From Acidobacteriaceae bacterium (GTDB lineage: Bacteria; Acidobacteriota; Terriglobia; Terriglobales; Acidobacteriaceae), in assembly GCA_027307045.1 (NCBI GenBank), contig DAHUXR010000050.1:1-32680 (forward strand): a DNA stretch of 32,680 nucleotides, in the 5' to 3' direction. Every line of letters begins with the position of its first letter. Within the stretch, counting starts at the first letter, position 1. The notes beneath the pieces were generated by a model. The model made no database searches. It worked only from the letters and a program-made list of their open reading frames with translations, and was not told where the DNA came from. This document shows, piece by piece, positions 23,193 to 31,389 of this stretch. Both the position numbers and the translations under genes were made by a program.

Positions 23193-23537
23193 TTGTCTGC
23201 CAAGAGCTGCCCTTTTATTTTCATCAGCTTACGCGCATCCGCGTTTGGCCGTGGTCTTGCAATTAAGAATAGGCAGACGGTAGCTGACTAAGAGCGACGC
23301 GCACGGTGCTTGGGTCGGTAGGTGAAGAGTGGCGCTGACGCTGGTAGCAAATGAGCTTTGCGGAGGAGAAGTATGGTGGGTGAGATAAAAGGACATCGGC
23401 TGTGGCGTTTTCCGGGGAAGGTGCCTCCAAGCCTTTTCTTACGTCCGGATGTCCTTTTATCTCTTTTTTCTGAGTTACTCTACGGCCCGCTTCCAAAAGC
23501 AATCACCTGGGCATGCCGCCTGTAATATTTTTCAAAC
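23193..23537. other. Intergenic region between convergent genes
   Basis: No gene was recognised between arsM and the GH47 gene. The stretch contains the second long inverted repeat (23382-23470) and otherwise unremarkable sequence. Confidence 0.5.
23382..23470 (+). terminator. 16-bp inverted repeat with T run
   Basis: GAGATAAAAGGACATC (23382-23397) pairs perfectly with GATGTCCTTTTATCTC (23448-23463); TTTTTTC follows. The 50-nt loop has short internal complementarity (GGCT with AGCC). It may end plus-strand transcripts and lies between convergent genes. Confidence 0.55.
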
Positions 23538-24917
23538 TTAAAAATCTTTAGCCTGATTTGACCAGGTCTTCCTGAGCGGATGCGCCTCGGTGTTGAACAC
23601 CACTTTATTCAGGTCCAGCGTTTCCCGCGGCGCAAACAGCAGATAAAGGTACTTGAGCGTCTCCGCCAGAAAATAACTTTCCATGCTGTCCCGCTTGGCT
23701 TTGGTTTCCACATTGCTCAGCGCGGCATATCCGGTGTCCGTCTTGCAGTAGCGGACCAGACTCAAAAGAAAAGTGGATCCCATCTCCTGGTAGCGATCAT
23801 CTTTCGTATAAAAAGACAGGTAATAGGCGGATTCGATAATTTCCGGTCGCAGCTGATATCCCGGAGATACTACTTTCATGGTGGTGTAGTCCAGCGTTTC
23901 CGGTTCGATCCCAAAAGTCGTCCACATCTTGTAGGAGGATTCCTGCAACTTTCGCGCACGATCCAGATCGCCTGAACGCGCCAGCACTGCGGGAAAGAAC
24001 GCATCGAGTGCGCCATACTGCGTGGAAAGGCGTTTGCCGGTATTCATGTCCACCTGTCCGTACCAAAGGCCGTTGCGGGTGTTATCGGCCAGATATTTGT
24101 TTACGGCCTTCACACTGTTTTCCCACATCTTTTTGCAATCTTTGTCACCAAACAGCAGCCATGACTTCAACAGGTACTCGTAATAGGAATCAATGCCTCC
24201 GCTGATGTGGCTGGTGGCGTCTATCCACTGGCCGGTTTCAACGTTGATGGTGGAACCCACCAGCCCGATCTTTGATCGCCTGCCGTACAACGCGACCACG
24301 GCATTCTTCGCTTTGTCGTAATAAATCGGCTTGCCGGTAAGTTTGCTGAGCGTGCCGAACTCAAGCAGCAGCGTACCGATTTCCGCGGGATTGCTCTCCG
24401 CGCCGCGCGTCTTGCCAGTCTTGAGATTTACAAACATATACGGCATGCCGGTGGGGGAATTAAAGACCGGCAGCAGGCGGTTGCCCAGATTGTCGGCCAG
24501 GTCCAGCAGCCGATGATCGCCTGTCATCTGGTAGCTGCTCAGCAATCCTCCAAGAAGCCGGATGGTAATTTCAAAATTCTTGACTTCAATGTCCTGGTCG
24601 AAGGAGAGATTTGTCGCGATGAATTCCCGCGTCTTGTCGGCTTCATCGGTCAACCCCATGATGATCATGGTGTCCAGGGCATCCACGGGTGTCATGAGCA
24701 GGGACTTGTTATACCAGTCATGATGGCCTTTGCTCAGCGGCGTCAGCTCATCGTGCCCCCAGGCATATTGTTTGTAGGCATTCCATGCGTAGAGAAATTC
24801 TGACCGGACCTGTAGCGCCATTGGGCCTGGCGCGGCGACAGCAGGTTTTTGCGCGACGGCGACGGCTGGCGGAATAAGAGTGCCAAGCAAGGTGAAGGTG
24901 CATAACCATCTGCGCAT
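23538..24917 (-). CDS. Secreted GH47 alpha-mannosidase family protein
   Basis: A 459-residue protein. Residues 1-22 are a signal peptide (MRRWLCTFTLLGTLIPPAVA). The rest matches the (alpha/alpha)7 barrel of family 47 alpha-1,2-mannosidases. NAYKQYAWGHDELTPLS, VDALDTMIIMGL, GGLLSSYQMTGD, YGALDAFFPAVLA, YQLRPEIIESAYYL and VFNTEAHPL are visible, the last including the Ca2+-binding Thr443. The family inverts Man-alpha-1,2-Man bonds and is best known from eukaryotic N-glycan trimming, with fewer bacterial members. GGGAGA lies about 10 bases before ATG 24917; extension to 24956 is not needed. It may digest fungal or plant glycans in soil. Confidence 0.9.
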   Translation of the reverse strand: MRRWLCTFTLLGTLIPPAVAVAQKPAVAAPGPMALQVRSEFLYAWNAYKQYAWGHDELTPLSKGHHDWYNKSLLMTPVDALDTMIIMGLTDEADKTREFIATNLSFDQDIEVKNFEITIRLLGGLLSSYQMTGDHRLLDLADNLGNRLLPVFNSPTGMPYMFVNLKTGKTRGAESNPAEIGTLLLEFGTLSKLTGKPIYYDKAKNAVVALYGRRSKIGLVGSTINVETGQWIDATSHISGGIDSYYEYLLKSWLLFGDKDCKKMWENSVKAVNKYLADNTRNGLWYGQVDMNTGKRLSTQYGALDAFFPAVLARSGDLDRARKLQESSYKMWTTFGIEPETLDYTTMKVVSPGYQLRPEIIESAYYLSFYTKDDRYQEMGSTFLLSLVRYCKTDTGYAALSNVETKAKRDSMESYFLAETLKYLYLLFAPRETLDLNKVVFNTEAHPLRKTWSNQAKDF

Positions 24918-25018
24918 GATGCGAAGTCTCCCTGCGGTATTCGAGTGGAATCGCATCCATGATAGCGCAGAGGCGAGCCTCCAGCAGCGTCAAGCTTTCT
25001 TGAATCAAGGTTGTGCCT

Positions 25019-25510
25019 TCATCTGTGGTTCTCTGTTGTGCGGGAATCGCGCTCGATCCGGGCTATGAAGCACCCAGCCTCAGTGTTGCGGATATGAATG
25101 TAACGGACGCCACTGGTTTGCAGGAGTCGCTCCACGGAGCTTTCAATCTCATCTGCGGAAGGGCGTTCGCGGGCGATGATCCAGCGGTTTTCGCCGTAGG
25201 CTTCCAGGGTCAGGGGAATAGATCGCAGTTCCTCTGGAAAGGTCCGCTGATCGTCATAGCCATGGCACGGTTTTGCGTGAATGAAGACTGGGCCGGGAGA
25301 AGGATATTCATCAAGATTCTGAAATGGGTTGTAGGTAAACAGAACGCGATCTTCTTGGCCCGCGCGAAACTGCTTCAGGCACGCGCGGCAAGGCCCGTAG
25401 CCCGCGGCGGTCTCCACATGGGCTGGATGGCCATACTGAGGGGACTTGAGCGTACTGCGGACCTGTTCAGCAATTTCAGAGTCGATAGGTAAAACGCGAA
25501 ATCCAGCCAT
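25019..25510 (-). CDS. DUF1203 family protein
   Basis: A 163-residue cytoplasmic protein with AGGAGG upstream of ATG 25510. FRVLPIDSEI begins it, GYGPCRACLKQF and VLFTYNPFQNLDEYPSPGPV are the family's hallmarks (PCR..L and Y-P-F...GP-F), and the C-terminal IRNTEAGCF matches as well. DUF1203 has no agreed function. The conserved Cys and His (PCRACL, HAKPCHGYDD) could form a metal or redox site (inference). It runs in the same direction as GH47 and DUF2911 with about 90-100-base gaps, so co-transcription is possible. Confidence 0.75.
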   Translation of the reverse strand: MAGFRVLPIDSEIAEQVRSTLKSPQYGHPAHVETAAGYGPCRACLKQFRAGQEDRVLFTYNPFQNLDEYPSPGPVFIHAKPCHGYDDQRTFPEELRSIPLTLEAYGENRWIIARERPSADEIESSVERLLQTSGVRYIHIRNTEAGCFIARIERDSRTTENHR

Positions 25511-25599
25511 GGTTTCCTCCTAAATATCGGCACTCATGGCGCCGTGATAAGAGGCTAAGCCAGGGCTGGATCTCCCACACTCCGCAACTTGCGTTCAAA

Positions 25600-26664
25600 T
25601 TATTTATTGATGTCCTGCTTCGCTTCCAGGCGCTTGACCAGGCCTTCAACCGTGGGCTTTGCTGGATCAGGAGCGGCAGCCAGAGCAAGCTTCATTTCTT
25701 TCGTCGCGCCGTCATAATCTCCCTTGGCCACGGCCAGACGCGCTGCTTCCGTGCGGACCAGCCAGTGATTGGGATCTTTCTTGATGTTGCTGCGATAAAC
25801 CGCAAACGCCTCATCCTGCTTGCCGGCTAGTTGCAACTGGCGGCCGTACGTATGCAGTTGCGTGATATTGGCCATCCCCAGCGCTTTGTTTCGAGCGACG
25901 GTCGCTTCATCTTTGCGGTTGAGCGCGTCAAGAATGCGCGATTTGTTCATCAGATTGTCATAGCGCTCTTCCACACCAATGGAGCGATCTTCATACTTGA
26001 GCGCTTCTTCCAGATCGTATTTGTTGGCCAAGAGATAGTTGGCAGCGTCGTCCCAGCCGTCCCAGGTGTACTGTGCCAGGCCACGGAGTTGCAAATGCAG
26101 GTTTTGAGCGACGATCTCATTGGTGTTGACCTCTATCTTGAACGGGACCGCAAGCTTTTCCCAGCGCATGGTCACCACCGCGGAATTCGGAGTGACTTCG
26201 TCAAAGTCATAACCAAGAGCTTCACGCATTTCGCCGGTCTGCGGCTTTACGGTCACGCGAAGCGCATCTTCTGACTGGTTATAGGTAAAGCTGCCCCAGG
26301 CAGTCGCGGTCTTGGAAAAAATGATCGTCCACTCGTTCTCCGTCGGGAGCATATGCAGACCGTAAATGCCTTTGGCTAGCGGCTTGCCTTCCACGCTCAC
26401 GGGACCGGTGAATTCGATTGTGGTGTTTTCATTTGCGCCGGCGCGCCAAACCTGGCCGTAGGGAACAAGGCCGCCCCACACTTTTCTGCCTTTCACCAGC
26501 GGACGATGGTAATTGATGGTGATGTCCGTGATGCCGACTCGCTGGATGACCTTGGCATGCTGGCTGTCACGCGGCAGATCAAGCACAGCGGATTGCGCGT
26601 GGCCCAAAGTTGCGGCGAAAACTATGGCCATGAATACGGGGATAAGCGCGAAGTTCCTGCGCAT
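25600..26664 (-). CDS. Secreted DUF2911 protein with TPR-like C-terminus
   Basis: A 354-residue product with a signal peptide (residues 1-23, cleavage near GHAQS). Residues about 30-180 form the DUF2911 domain: ITDITINYHRPLVKGRKVWG, VPYGQVWRAGANENTTIEF and GKPLAKGIYGLHMLP. The second half has tetratricopeptide-like helices: RILDALNRKDEATVARNKAL, YGRQLQLAGKQDEAFAVYRS and EAARLAVAKGDYDGATKEMK. DUF2911 is common in secreted proteins of Acidobacteriota and Bacteroidota; its role is unknown. GGAGG eight bases before ATG 26664 fixes the start. Confidence 0.85.
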   Translation of the reverse strand: MRRNFALIPVFMAIVFAATLGHAQSAVLDLPRDSQHAKVIQRVGITDITINYHRPLVKGRKVWGGLVPYGQVWRAGANENTTIEFTGPVSVEGKPLAKGIYGLHMLPTENEWTIIFSKTATAWGSFTYNQSEDALRVTVKPQTGEMREALGYDFDEVTPNSAVVTMRWEKLAVPFKIEVNTNEIVAQNLHLQLRGLAQYTWDGWDDAANYLLANKYDLEEALKYEDRSIGVEERYDNLMNKSRILDALNRKDEATVARNKALGMANITQLHTYGRQLQLAGKQDEAFAVYRSNIKKDPNHWLVRTEAARLAVAKGDYDGATKEMKLALAAAPDPAKPTVEGLVKRLEAKQDINK

Positions 26665-26765
26665 GGTAGTGCCTCCAAGGAGATGAATTTTACTGACGCG
26701 GATGACCGAAAGTTTAGACGCGAAGCCCGCGCGGTTGTTAGCGCAGGCTTCGTCAGAGAGGATGG

Positions 26766-27191
26766 CTAATTTTCCAGTTGAGCGTCCATAGTGATCTTTG
26801 CGTTGAGCAGCTTGGAGATAGGGCAGCCTTCTTTGGCGTTCTTGGCCGCTTCTTCAAACTTGGCTTTATCCGCGCCGGGAATCTTTACTTTTACCTGCAG
26901 GTGGGACGAGGTGACCGCGAAGCCGGAGTCGAGCTTTTCCAGCGTGACGGTGGCGGTGGTGTCAATGGACTGCGCCGTCATTCCGGCGTTGCCGAGCTGG
27001 GCTGAAAGGGCCATGCTGAAGCAGCCGGCATGGGCGGCGGCAATCAGTTCTTCAGGGTTGGTGCCCGGCTGCGATTCAAAACGCGTGGCAAAAGAATAAG
27101 GCGTGCTCCTCAGGACTCCGCTGGGAGAGGTGAGCGTGCCCTTGCCGTCCTTCAGTCCGCCGCTCCAATGTGCGCTTGCATTGCGTTGCAT
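26766..27191 (-). CDS. OsmC family peroxidase
   Basis: A 141-residue protein of the OsmC/Ohr family, thiol peroxidases that reduce organic hydroperoxides. NPEELIAAAHAGCFSMALS holds the first conserved cysteine, and AKEGCPISKLLNA the second. RNASAHWSGGLKDGKGTLTS at the N-terminus favours OsmC over Ohr. GAGGAG lies about 11 bases upstream of ATG 27191. The length is usual. A CACGGAGG-type repeat separates it from the divergent ClpC-like gene. Confidence 0.9.
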   Translation of the reverse strand: MQRNASAHWSGGLKDGKGTLTSPSGVLRSTPYSFATRFESQPGTNPEELIAAAHAGCFSMALSAQLGNAGMTAQSIDTTATVTLEKLDSGFAVTSSHLQVKVKIPGADKAKFEEAAKNAKEGCPISKLLNAKITMDAQLEN

Positions 27192-27272
27192 GAGTTATTT
27201 TGCTCCTCAAATGAGATAGAAGAATTGTATACGGTAGCCGCCGATTCGGGAGACCACTCAAGTGTGGAACCT

Positions 27273-27300
27273 CCACCACAGAGGCATGGAGACACGGAGA
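27273..27300 (+). repeat. Interspersed CACGGAGG-type repeat
   Basis: CCACCACAGAGGCATGGAGA and the following eight bases are a close copy of the repeat at 14972-15000. It sits in the gap between osmC and the ClpC-like gene, with no inverted partner nearby. Confidence 0.7.
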
Positions 27301-27386
27301 AAGCGACAGGGAAACGGATCCTGATTGCCAGCGATATATCCTCCAAATTTGTACAATGATCGGCGCTAGTGCCAAGAGGACGATCC

Positions 27387-28916
27387 ATGTTTGAAAGATA
27401 TACAGAAAAGGCAAGGCGCGTAATCTTTTTCGCCCGGTATGAGGCCAGCCAGTTTGGCAGCCCATATATAGAGACCGAGCACCTGCTGCTGGGGCTGTTG
27501 CGCGAAGATAAAGCCTTGGTGCATCGTTTTCTGCCTGCAAAGACCGAGGACATCTACAGAACCATAGAAGCCGCGACGGTTAAAGGTGAAAAAATTTCTA
27601 CGTCCGTGGATATGCCGCTCAGCAATGAAGGGAAACGCGTGCTGGGCTTTGCCGCGGAAGAGGCTGAACGGCTTTCCCACAAACATATTGGAACAGAGCA
27701 TCTGGTGCTGGGACTGCTGCGCGAAGAAGCGTCTTTCGCCGCACGGATCCTGAATGAACACGGTGTTCGACTCTCGGCTTTGCGGGAAGAACTGTCCCGT
27801 GCAATGGAGGACGCGCAGCCTATTGCGCCCAAAGCATTCGTATTGCTTTCAGAATTCAGCGGCTACATGGCGCGAATCGCGCGCGAAGAACGCTATTCAG
27901 CACTCATTGGGCGGGAGAAGGAGTTCGAGCAGATAGTCCACATTCTTGGCCGCTCGAACAAAAATAATGTTGTCCTTGTGGGAGAACCCGGAGTAGGGAA
28001 AAAGACGATGGTGGAGGAACTGGCACAGCGGGTGGCAGACAAAACAGCTCCGACTTTTCTGAATGGCAAGCTGTTCGTCTCGATCGATCTCGCGATGGTT
28101 GTTACCGCTGCCCAGCATAGCCGGCGACCCACAGAGTTTCTAAATGCAATTACGGCCGAAATGGTCAAGGCCGAGAAGAACACTCTGTTCTTTTTCGACG
28201 AACTGCACGCTTTGCTCGCGGCGGGTCCGGAAGGTGGCGCTCACGAAATTACTTTGCTGCTCAAGTCTGCGCTACTGAGCGGAACGGTACGATGCATCGT
28301 GTCCGCTACGGCGGCGGAGCACAACGCGGCGCTTGAGCAAGCTCCATGGCTGAACGAACGATTTCTTGCGGTAAAGGTGGAACCGCCGACCAAAGAGACA
28401 GCCCTCAAAATTCTGCAGGTTGAAAAAGATCGATTTGAAACATTTCATTCTGTGCAATTTTCCGATGAGGCGATTACCGCGGCGGTGGTACTCTCCGACC
28501 GCCTGATCGCAAACCATTCCCTGCCGGACAAGGCCATTGACGTAATTGACGATGCCGGCGCGTATGTGAAGATGAAGCACGACAAAGCTGTACTGCCGGA
28601 GGAAGTGATTGAGGCAAGAAAGCGGCTCAAGTTTATTGCTAATCGTCGCGAAAACGCCGTGGATAATAATGAATTGGAGAAAGCACGTTTCTATACTGAC
28701 GAATGGCAGAGCCAGCGTGAAGCCCTGGCGCAGTTGCACTTGAAACACAATATTCCTGAGAGGCAAATCGTCGCTAAGGAGGATATTGAGGAGGCCCTGG
28801 CGCGGTGGACGGGAATGCCAATTGAAGCCGTGCGCGAGGTCTCCCCCAGTTCGGAAATCGAACTGAAGAAACCGAAGACGCCCCCAAAGAAGAAGGCAAG
28901 GAAGAAAAAGTCCTAG
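27387..28916 (+). CDS. ClpC-like protein with one degenerate AAA+ module
   Basis: A 509-residue protein starting at ATG 27387 (AGAGGA at 27375-27380). Residues 1-140 are a double Clp N-domain: FERYTEKARRVIFFARYEAS with TEHLLLGLLRE, then EGKRVLGFAAEEAERL with TEHLVLGLLRE. Residues 165-400 match AAA+ domain 1, with Walker A GEPGVGKK (199-206) and Walker B FFFDELH (268-274). The usual Walker A Thr/Ser is Lys206. The pore-loop YRG segment reads AAQHSRRP, and the Arg-finger ERRF is NERF. A short M-domain-like helix and the inter-domain RWTGMP remain, but domain 2 is missing and a Lys-rich tail (PPKKKARKKKS) follows. It may be a regulatory or adaptor-like paralogue, not a processive unfoldase (inference). 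Confidence 0.85.
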   Translation: MFERYTEKARRVIFFARYEASQFGSPYIETEHLLLGLLREDKALVHRFLPAKTEDIYRTIEAATVKGEKISTSVDMPLSNEGKRVLGFAAEEAERLSHKHIGTEHLVLGLLREEASFAARILNEHGVRLSALREELSRAMEDAQPIAPKAFVLLSEFSGYMARIAREERYSALIGREKEFEQIVHILGRSNKNNVVLVGEPGVGKKTMVEELAQRVADKTAPTFLNGKLFVSIDLAMVVTAAQHSRRPTEFLNAITAEMVKAEKNTLFFFDELHALLAAGPEGGAHEITLLLKSALLSGTVRCIVSATAAEHNAALEQAPWLNERFLAVKVEPPTKETALKILQVEKDRFETFHSVQFSDEAITAAVVLSDRLIANHSLPDKAIDVIDDAGAYVKMKHDKAVLPEEVIEARKRLKFIANRRENAVDNNELEKARFYTDEWQSQREALAQLHLKHNIPERQIVAKEDIEEALARWTGMPIEAVREVSPSSEIELKKPKTPPKKKARKKKS

Positions 28917-29587
28917 TCGGCATTAACTTTTAGGATCGCTACAGGCGCGAGTTCAAGGGTGATGTTCCCATCGCGCAAGCTTGCTTTCACGTCCGCCAGA
29001 TTGCCAATGATTGCATGCGCGGCTTGCAGTTGATCTGCCGGATAGGTGGTTTGCAGCGCAATCGCTTTCATCCCGGCAGACCGTGCCGAGGCAATGCCTG
29101 CCGGCGCATCCTCAAATACCAGGCAATCCGCCGGAGCCAATCCAAGCAATGCTGCGCCTTTAAGAAATGGTTCGGGCGAAGGTTTGCCATGGATGACGTC
29201 ATTGGCGGTGATCATGTGGCGGGGAGGCGGAATCCCGGCGTAACCCAGGCGCGCAACCGCCAATGGTCGCGTTGCGGAGGTGACGATGGCAGAGCGGTCA
29301 GGAGGCAGGTGGGCAAGCAGTTCCGCAGCGCCGGGCAGGGCCGTTACGCCTTCCTTGTCATCGATTTCCATCTGCTCCACCACACTATTTTCTTTCTCCG
29401 CGTCCAGTTCCGGCGCCACCGCGCGGATGGTTTCAATGCTGCGGCGACCATGGGCCAGCGGCGCGACGCGTTCTGGATCGAGCCCATGTTTGGCGGCCCA
29501 GGCGCGCCATACCCGTTCCACGGATGGCGTGGAATCCATCAGCACGCCATCCATATCAAAGAGAATTGCTTTGGTGAAGAAGATCAT
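28913..29587 (-). CDS. HAD family sugar-phosphatase-like hydrolase
   Basis: A 224-residue HAD subfamily IA enzyme. Motif I AILFDMDGVLMDS contains the nucleophile and acid Asp residues, motif II is AIVTSAT, motif III GKPSPEPFLKGA carries the Lys, and motif IV is CLVFEDAPAGIASA. The helical cap lies between residues 20 and 85. Such enzymes hydrolyse sugar phosphates or isomerise beta-phosphoglucose. The start at 29587 has only a weak ribosome site. Its stop shares the CTAG tetramer (28913-28916) with the stop of the convergent ClpC-like gene, so both genes end on the same four bases. Confidence 0.87.
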   Translation of the reverse strand: MIFFTKAILFDMDGVLMDSTPSVERVWRAWAAKHGLDPERVAPLAHGRRSIETIRAVAPELDAEKENSVVEQMEIDDKEGVTALPGAAELLAHLPPDRSAIVTSATRPLAVARLGYAGIPPPRHMITANDVIHGKPSPEPFLKGAALLGLAPADCLVFEDAPAGIASARSAGMKAIALQTTYPADQLQAAHAIIGNLADVKASLRDGNITLELAPVAILKVNAD

Positions 29588-29810
29588 CTACCAGAATAAC
29601 AGCACTGATTGTCATTTGGCCGGCGACTGGTCTTAACAAAACAAAACGATGCGCAAGTGCCCGGACTAAAGACGTGAAACCAGCTTGATACCATCGGATT
29701 CTGGACATAGTTTGCCGCTGGTAGGATAATCGCCCATAGCTGCTGATAAATCGAAGGTTGGATTTGTTTAGCTTTAAACATATTCAACGTTCAGCATTGG
29801 AGAGAGACAC

Positions 29811-30395
29811 TTGAAAAAACTATCGTTTCTTGTGATGACATTCGCACTGATTTTTCTGCTGGGAAGCCCCGCGATGGCGCAGCAATTTGATCTTTCGGCT
29901 GGTGTTTCCGGGTTAACCGGTCCATCCAGCACTCCCGATTTGCAAACCATCGGCGGTGGCGCCTATCCGACTTTTGGCCTGGATTTTCTTTTCTTTCACA
30001 ATCTGGGAGTCGGATTTAACGCGGCTTTCCGCGCCAACCAGAACCTTTACCAGGGACAGTTACCGTTCCGGCCCTTTTTCTATGACGTGGATGCGGTGTA
30101 TGCGCCGCCGCTGGGCAAGCGCGCGCAGTTGGAGCTCTCCGCCGGAATCGGGGCTGAGAGTGTCCGCTTTTACACGCCGACTTTCCAGTGCTCGTTCACC
30201 GGGTGTACGAATTTCGTGAGCAGCAATCATTTCCTTGGACAATTCGGCGCGGCGATCCGGCTGTACGTGACCCCCAAAATCTTCATCCGGCCTGAAGCGC
30301 ATTTCTATGAAGTGCACAATAATGTTGAGTTCAGCGGCGCACGCGCATCCCGCTTTGGTGTGTCGATCGGGTATTCATTTAAGAACCAGGAGTAG
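29811..30395 (+). CDS. Small outer-membrane beta-barrel protein
   Basis: A 194-residue exported protein starting at TTG 29811, supported by GGAGAGAG at 29799-29806. Residues 1-24 are a signal peptide (MKKLSFLVMTFALIFLLGSP, cleavage near AMAQ). The mature part alternates aromatic and small residues: YPTFGLDFLFFHNLGVGFNA, RPFFYDVDAVYAPPL, LELSAGIGAESVRFYTP and FGVSIGYSFKNQE. That fits an eight-stranded barrel of the OmpA/OmpX type. One cysteine pair (FQCSFTGCTNF) may form a loop disulfide. The last strand ends near, not exactly at, the C-terminus. Function unknown. A strong terminator follows. Confidence 0.82.
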   Translation: MKKLSFLVMTFALIFLLGSPAMAQQFDLSAGVSGLTGPSSTPDLQTIGGGAYPTFGLDFLFFHNLGVGFNAAFRANQNLYQGQLPFRPFFYDVDAVYAPPLGKRAQLELSAGIGAESVRFYTPTFQCSFTGCTNFVSSNHFLGQFGAAIRLYVTPKIFIRPEAHFYEVHNNVEFSGARASRFGVSIGYSFKNQE

Positions 30396-30417
30396 TCTGC
30401 AAGACATTGCACTTAGG

Positions 30418-30446
30418 AAAGGCCCACCCGTCAAGGATGGGCCTTT
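30418..30446 (+). terminator. Rho-independent-like terminator
   Basis: AAAGGCCCA (30418-30426) pairs with TGGGCCTTT (30438-30446); after one mismatch CC-GG extends the stem around a GTCAA loop. It begins 22 bases after the outer-membrane protein stop. Confidence 0.8.
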
Positions 30447-30560
30447 CGTACAATAGGCCTCCTGCCAAACGGACATCAGACCTGCTGCTCATCCCTACTT
30501 AATCTTTGCCCCTGTCCAACGATACCGATTTAAAAACCATCCAAGTTGCTGGAGTAAAAA

Positions 30561-31382
30561 ATGGCGACCCGGATTTTGTTCGTCGATGACGAGGCGGGGA
30601 TACGCAACACACTGAAGCCAATTCTTGAACAGCATGGTTTTGAAGTGACTGCGGCAGCAACCGTTCCTGAAGCGCTGGAACACATGAACCATGCGACTTT
30701 CGATGTGCTGCTTTCAGATTTGAACATCGGGCAGCCGGGAGACGGTTTTACTGTAGTAAGCGCCATGCGTCGTGTGCAGCCGAAAGCCGCAACTTTCATC
30801 CTTACGGGATACCCGGATTTTGATACCGCGTTGCAAGCCATTCGCAGCCAGGTGGACGACTACCTGCTTAAGCCTACGGACGTTCCCACGTTGATTCATA
30901 CGATACAAAGCCGTCTCGCGAATCGACGGCATGTGCCTCCAGACAGGCCAATCAAACGGGTCTCAGACCTGATGGAAGAGAGCCTTGGGGAAATAACCAA
31001 CGACTGGCTCAGGCTGGTGAAGGCGCATCACGAAATAGGGGCGATTCGAATCAGCGACAAGGACCGCATTGACTACTTGCCTCTGCTGATTGATGAAATG
31101 GCAAAGCGCGTAGATAAAGGTTCTGACATCACGACGGATCAGGCAAAGTCAGCGGCGGTAGCTCATGGAAAACAGCGCGCCATGCAGGGATACAGCATCC
31201 CGCTGGTGGTGATTGAAATGCGACTGCTGCAGCATGTTCTCTCTGCAGTGCTTCAGCACAATCTCATTCGCATGGACCTGAGCACGGTGATTGGAGACAT
31301 GATGCTGGTGGGCGAAAGCCTACAGGAACAGCTGGAATTCTCCATCCGAGGGTTTCAGCAAGGCGCGCGCGAAGCAGCCTAA
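30561..31382 (+). CDS. Response regulator with RsbRD_N-like output domain
   Basis: A 273-residue cytoplasmic protein. Residues 1-120 are a receiver domain: acidic pair Asp9/Asp10 (FVDDE), phosphoacceptor Asp53 (LLSDLNIG), Thr82 (FILTGYPD) and Lys104 (YLLKPTD). Residues about 135-270 resemble the RsbRD N-terminal helical domain (EITNDWLRLVKAHHEIGAI, AAVAHGKQRAMQGYSIPLVV, EMRLLQHVLS), a sensor-like module of stressosome proteins and kinases. No DNA-binding or enzyme domain follows, so signalling by protein contact is likely (inference). TGGAG at 30550-30554 is a modest ribosome site. No partner kinase is adjacent. Confidence 0.82.
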   Translation: MATRILFVDDEAGIRNTLKPILEQHGFEVTAAATVPEALEHMNHATFDVLLSDLNIGQPGDGFTVVSAMRRVQPKAATFILTGYPDFDTALQAIRSQVDDYLLKPTDVPTLIHTIQSRLANRRHVPPDRPIKRVSDLMEESLGEITNDWLRLVKAHHEIGAIRISDKDRIDYLPLLIDEMAKRVDKGSDITTDQAKSAAVAHGKQRAMQGYSIPLVVIEMRLLQHVLSAVLQHNLIRMDLSTVIGDMMLVGESLQEQLEFSIRGFQQGAREAA

Positions 31383-31389
31383 TCACAGC

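Noticed and set aside
27369-27386. Start six codons upstream for the ClpC-like protein
   Set aside because: MFERYTEKARR is the usual family N-terminus, and AGAGGA lies just upstream of its ATG.
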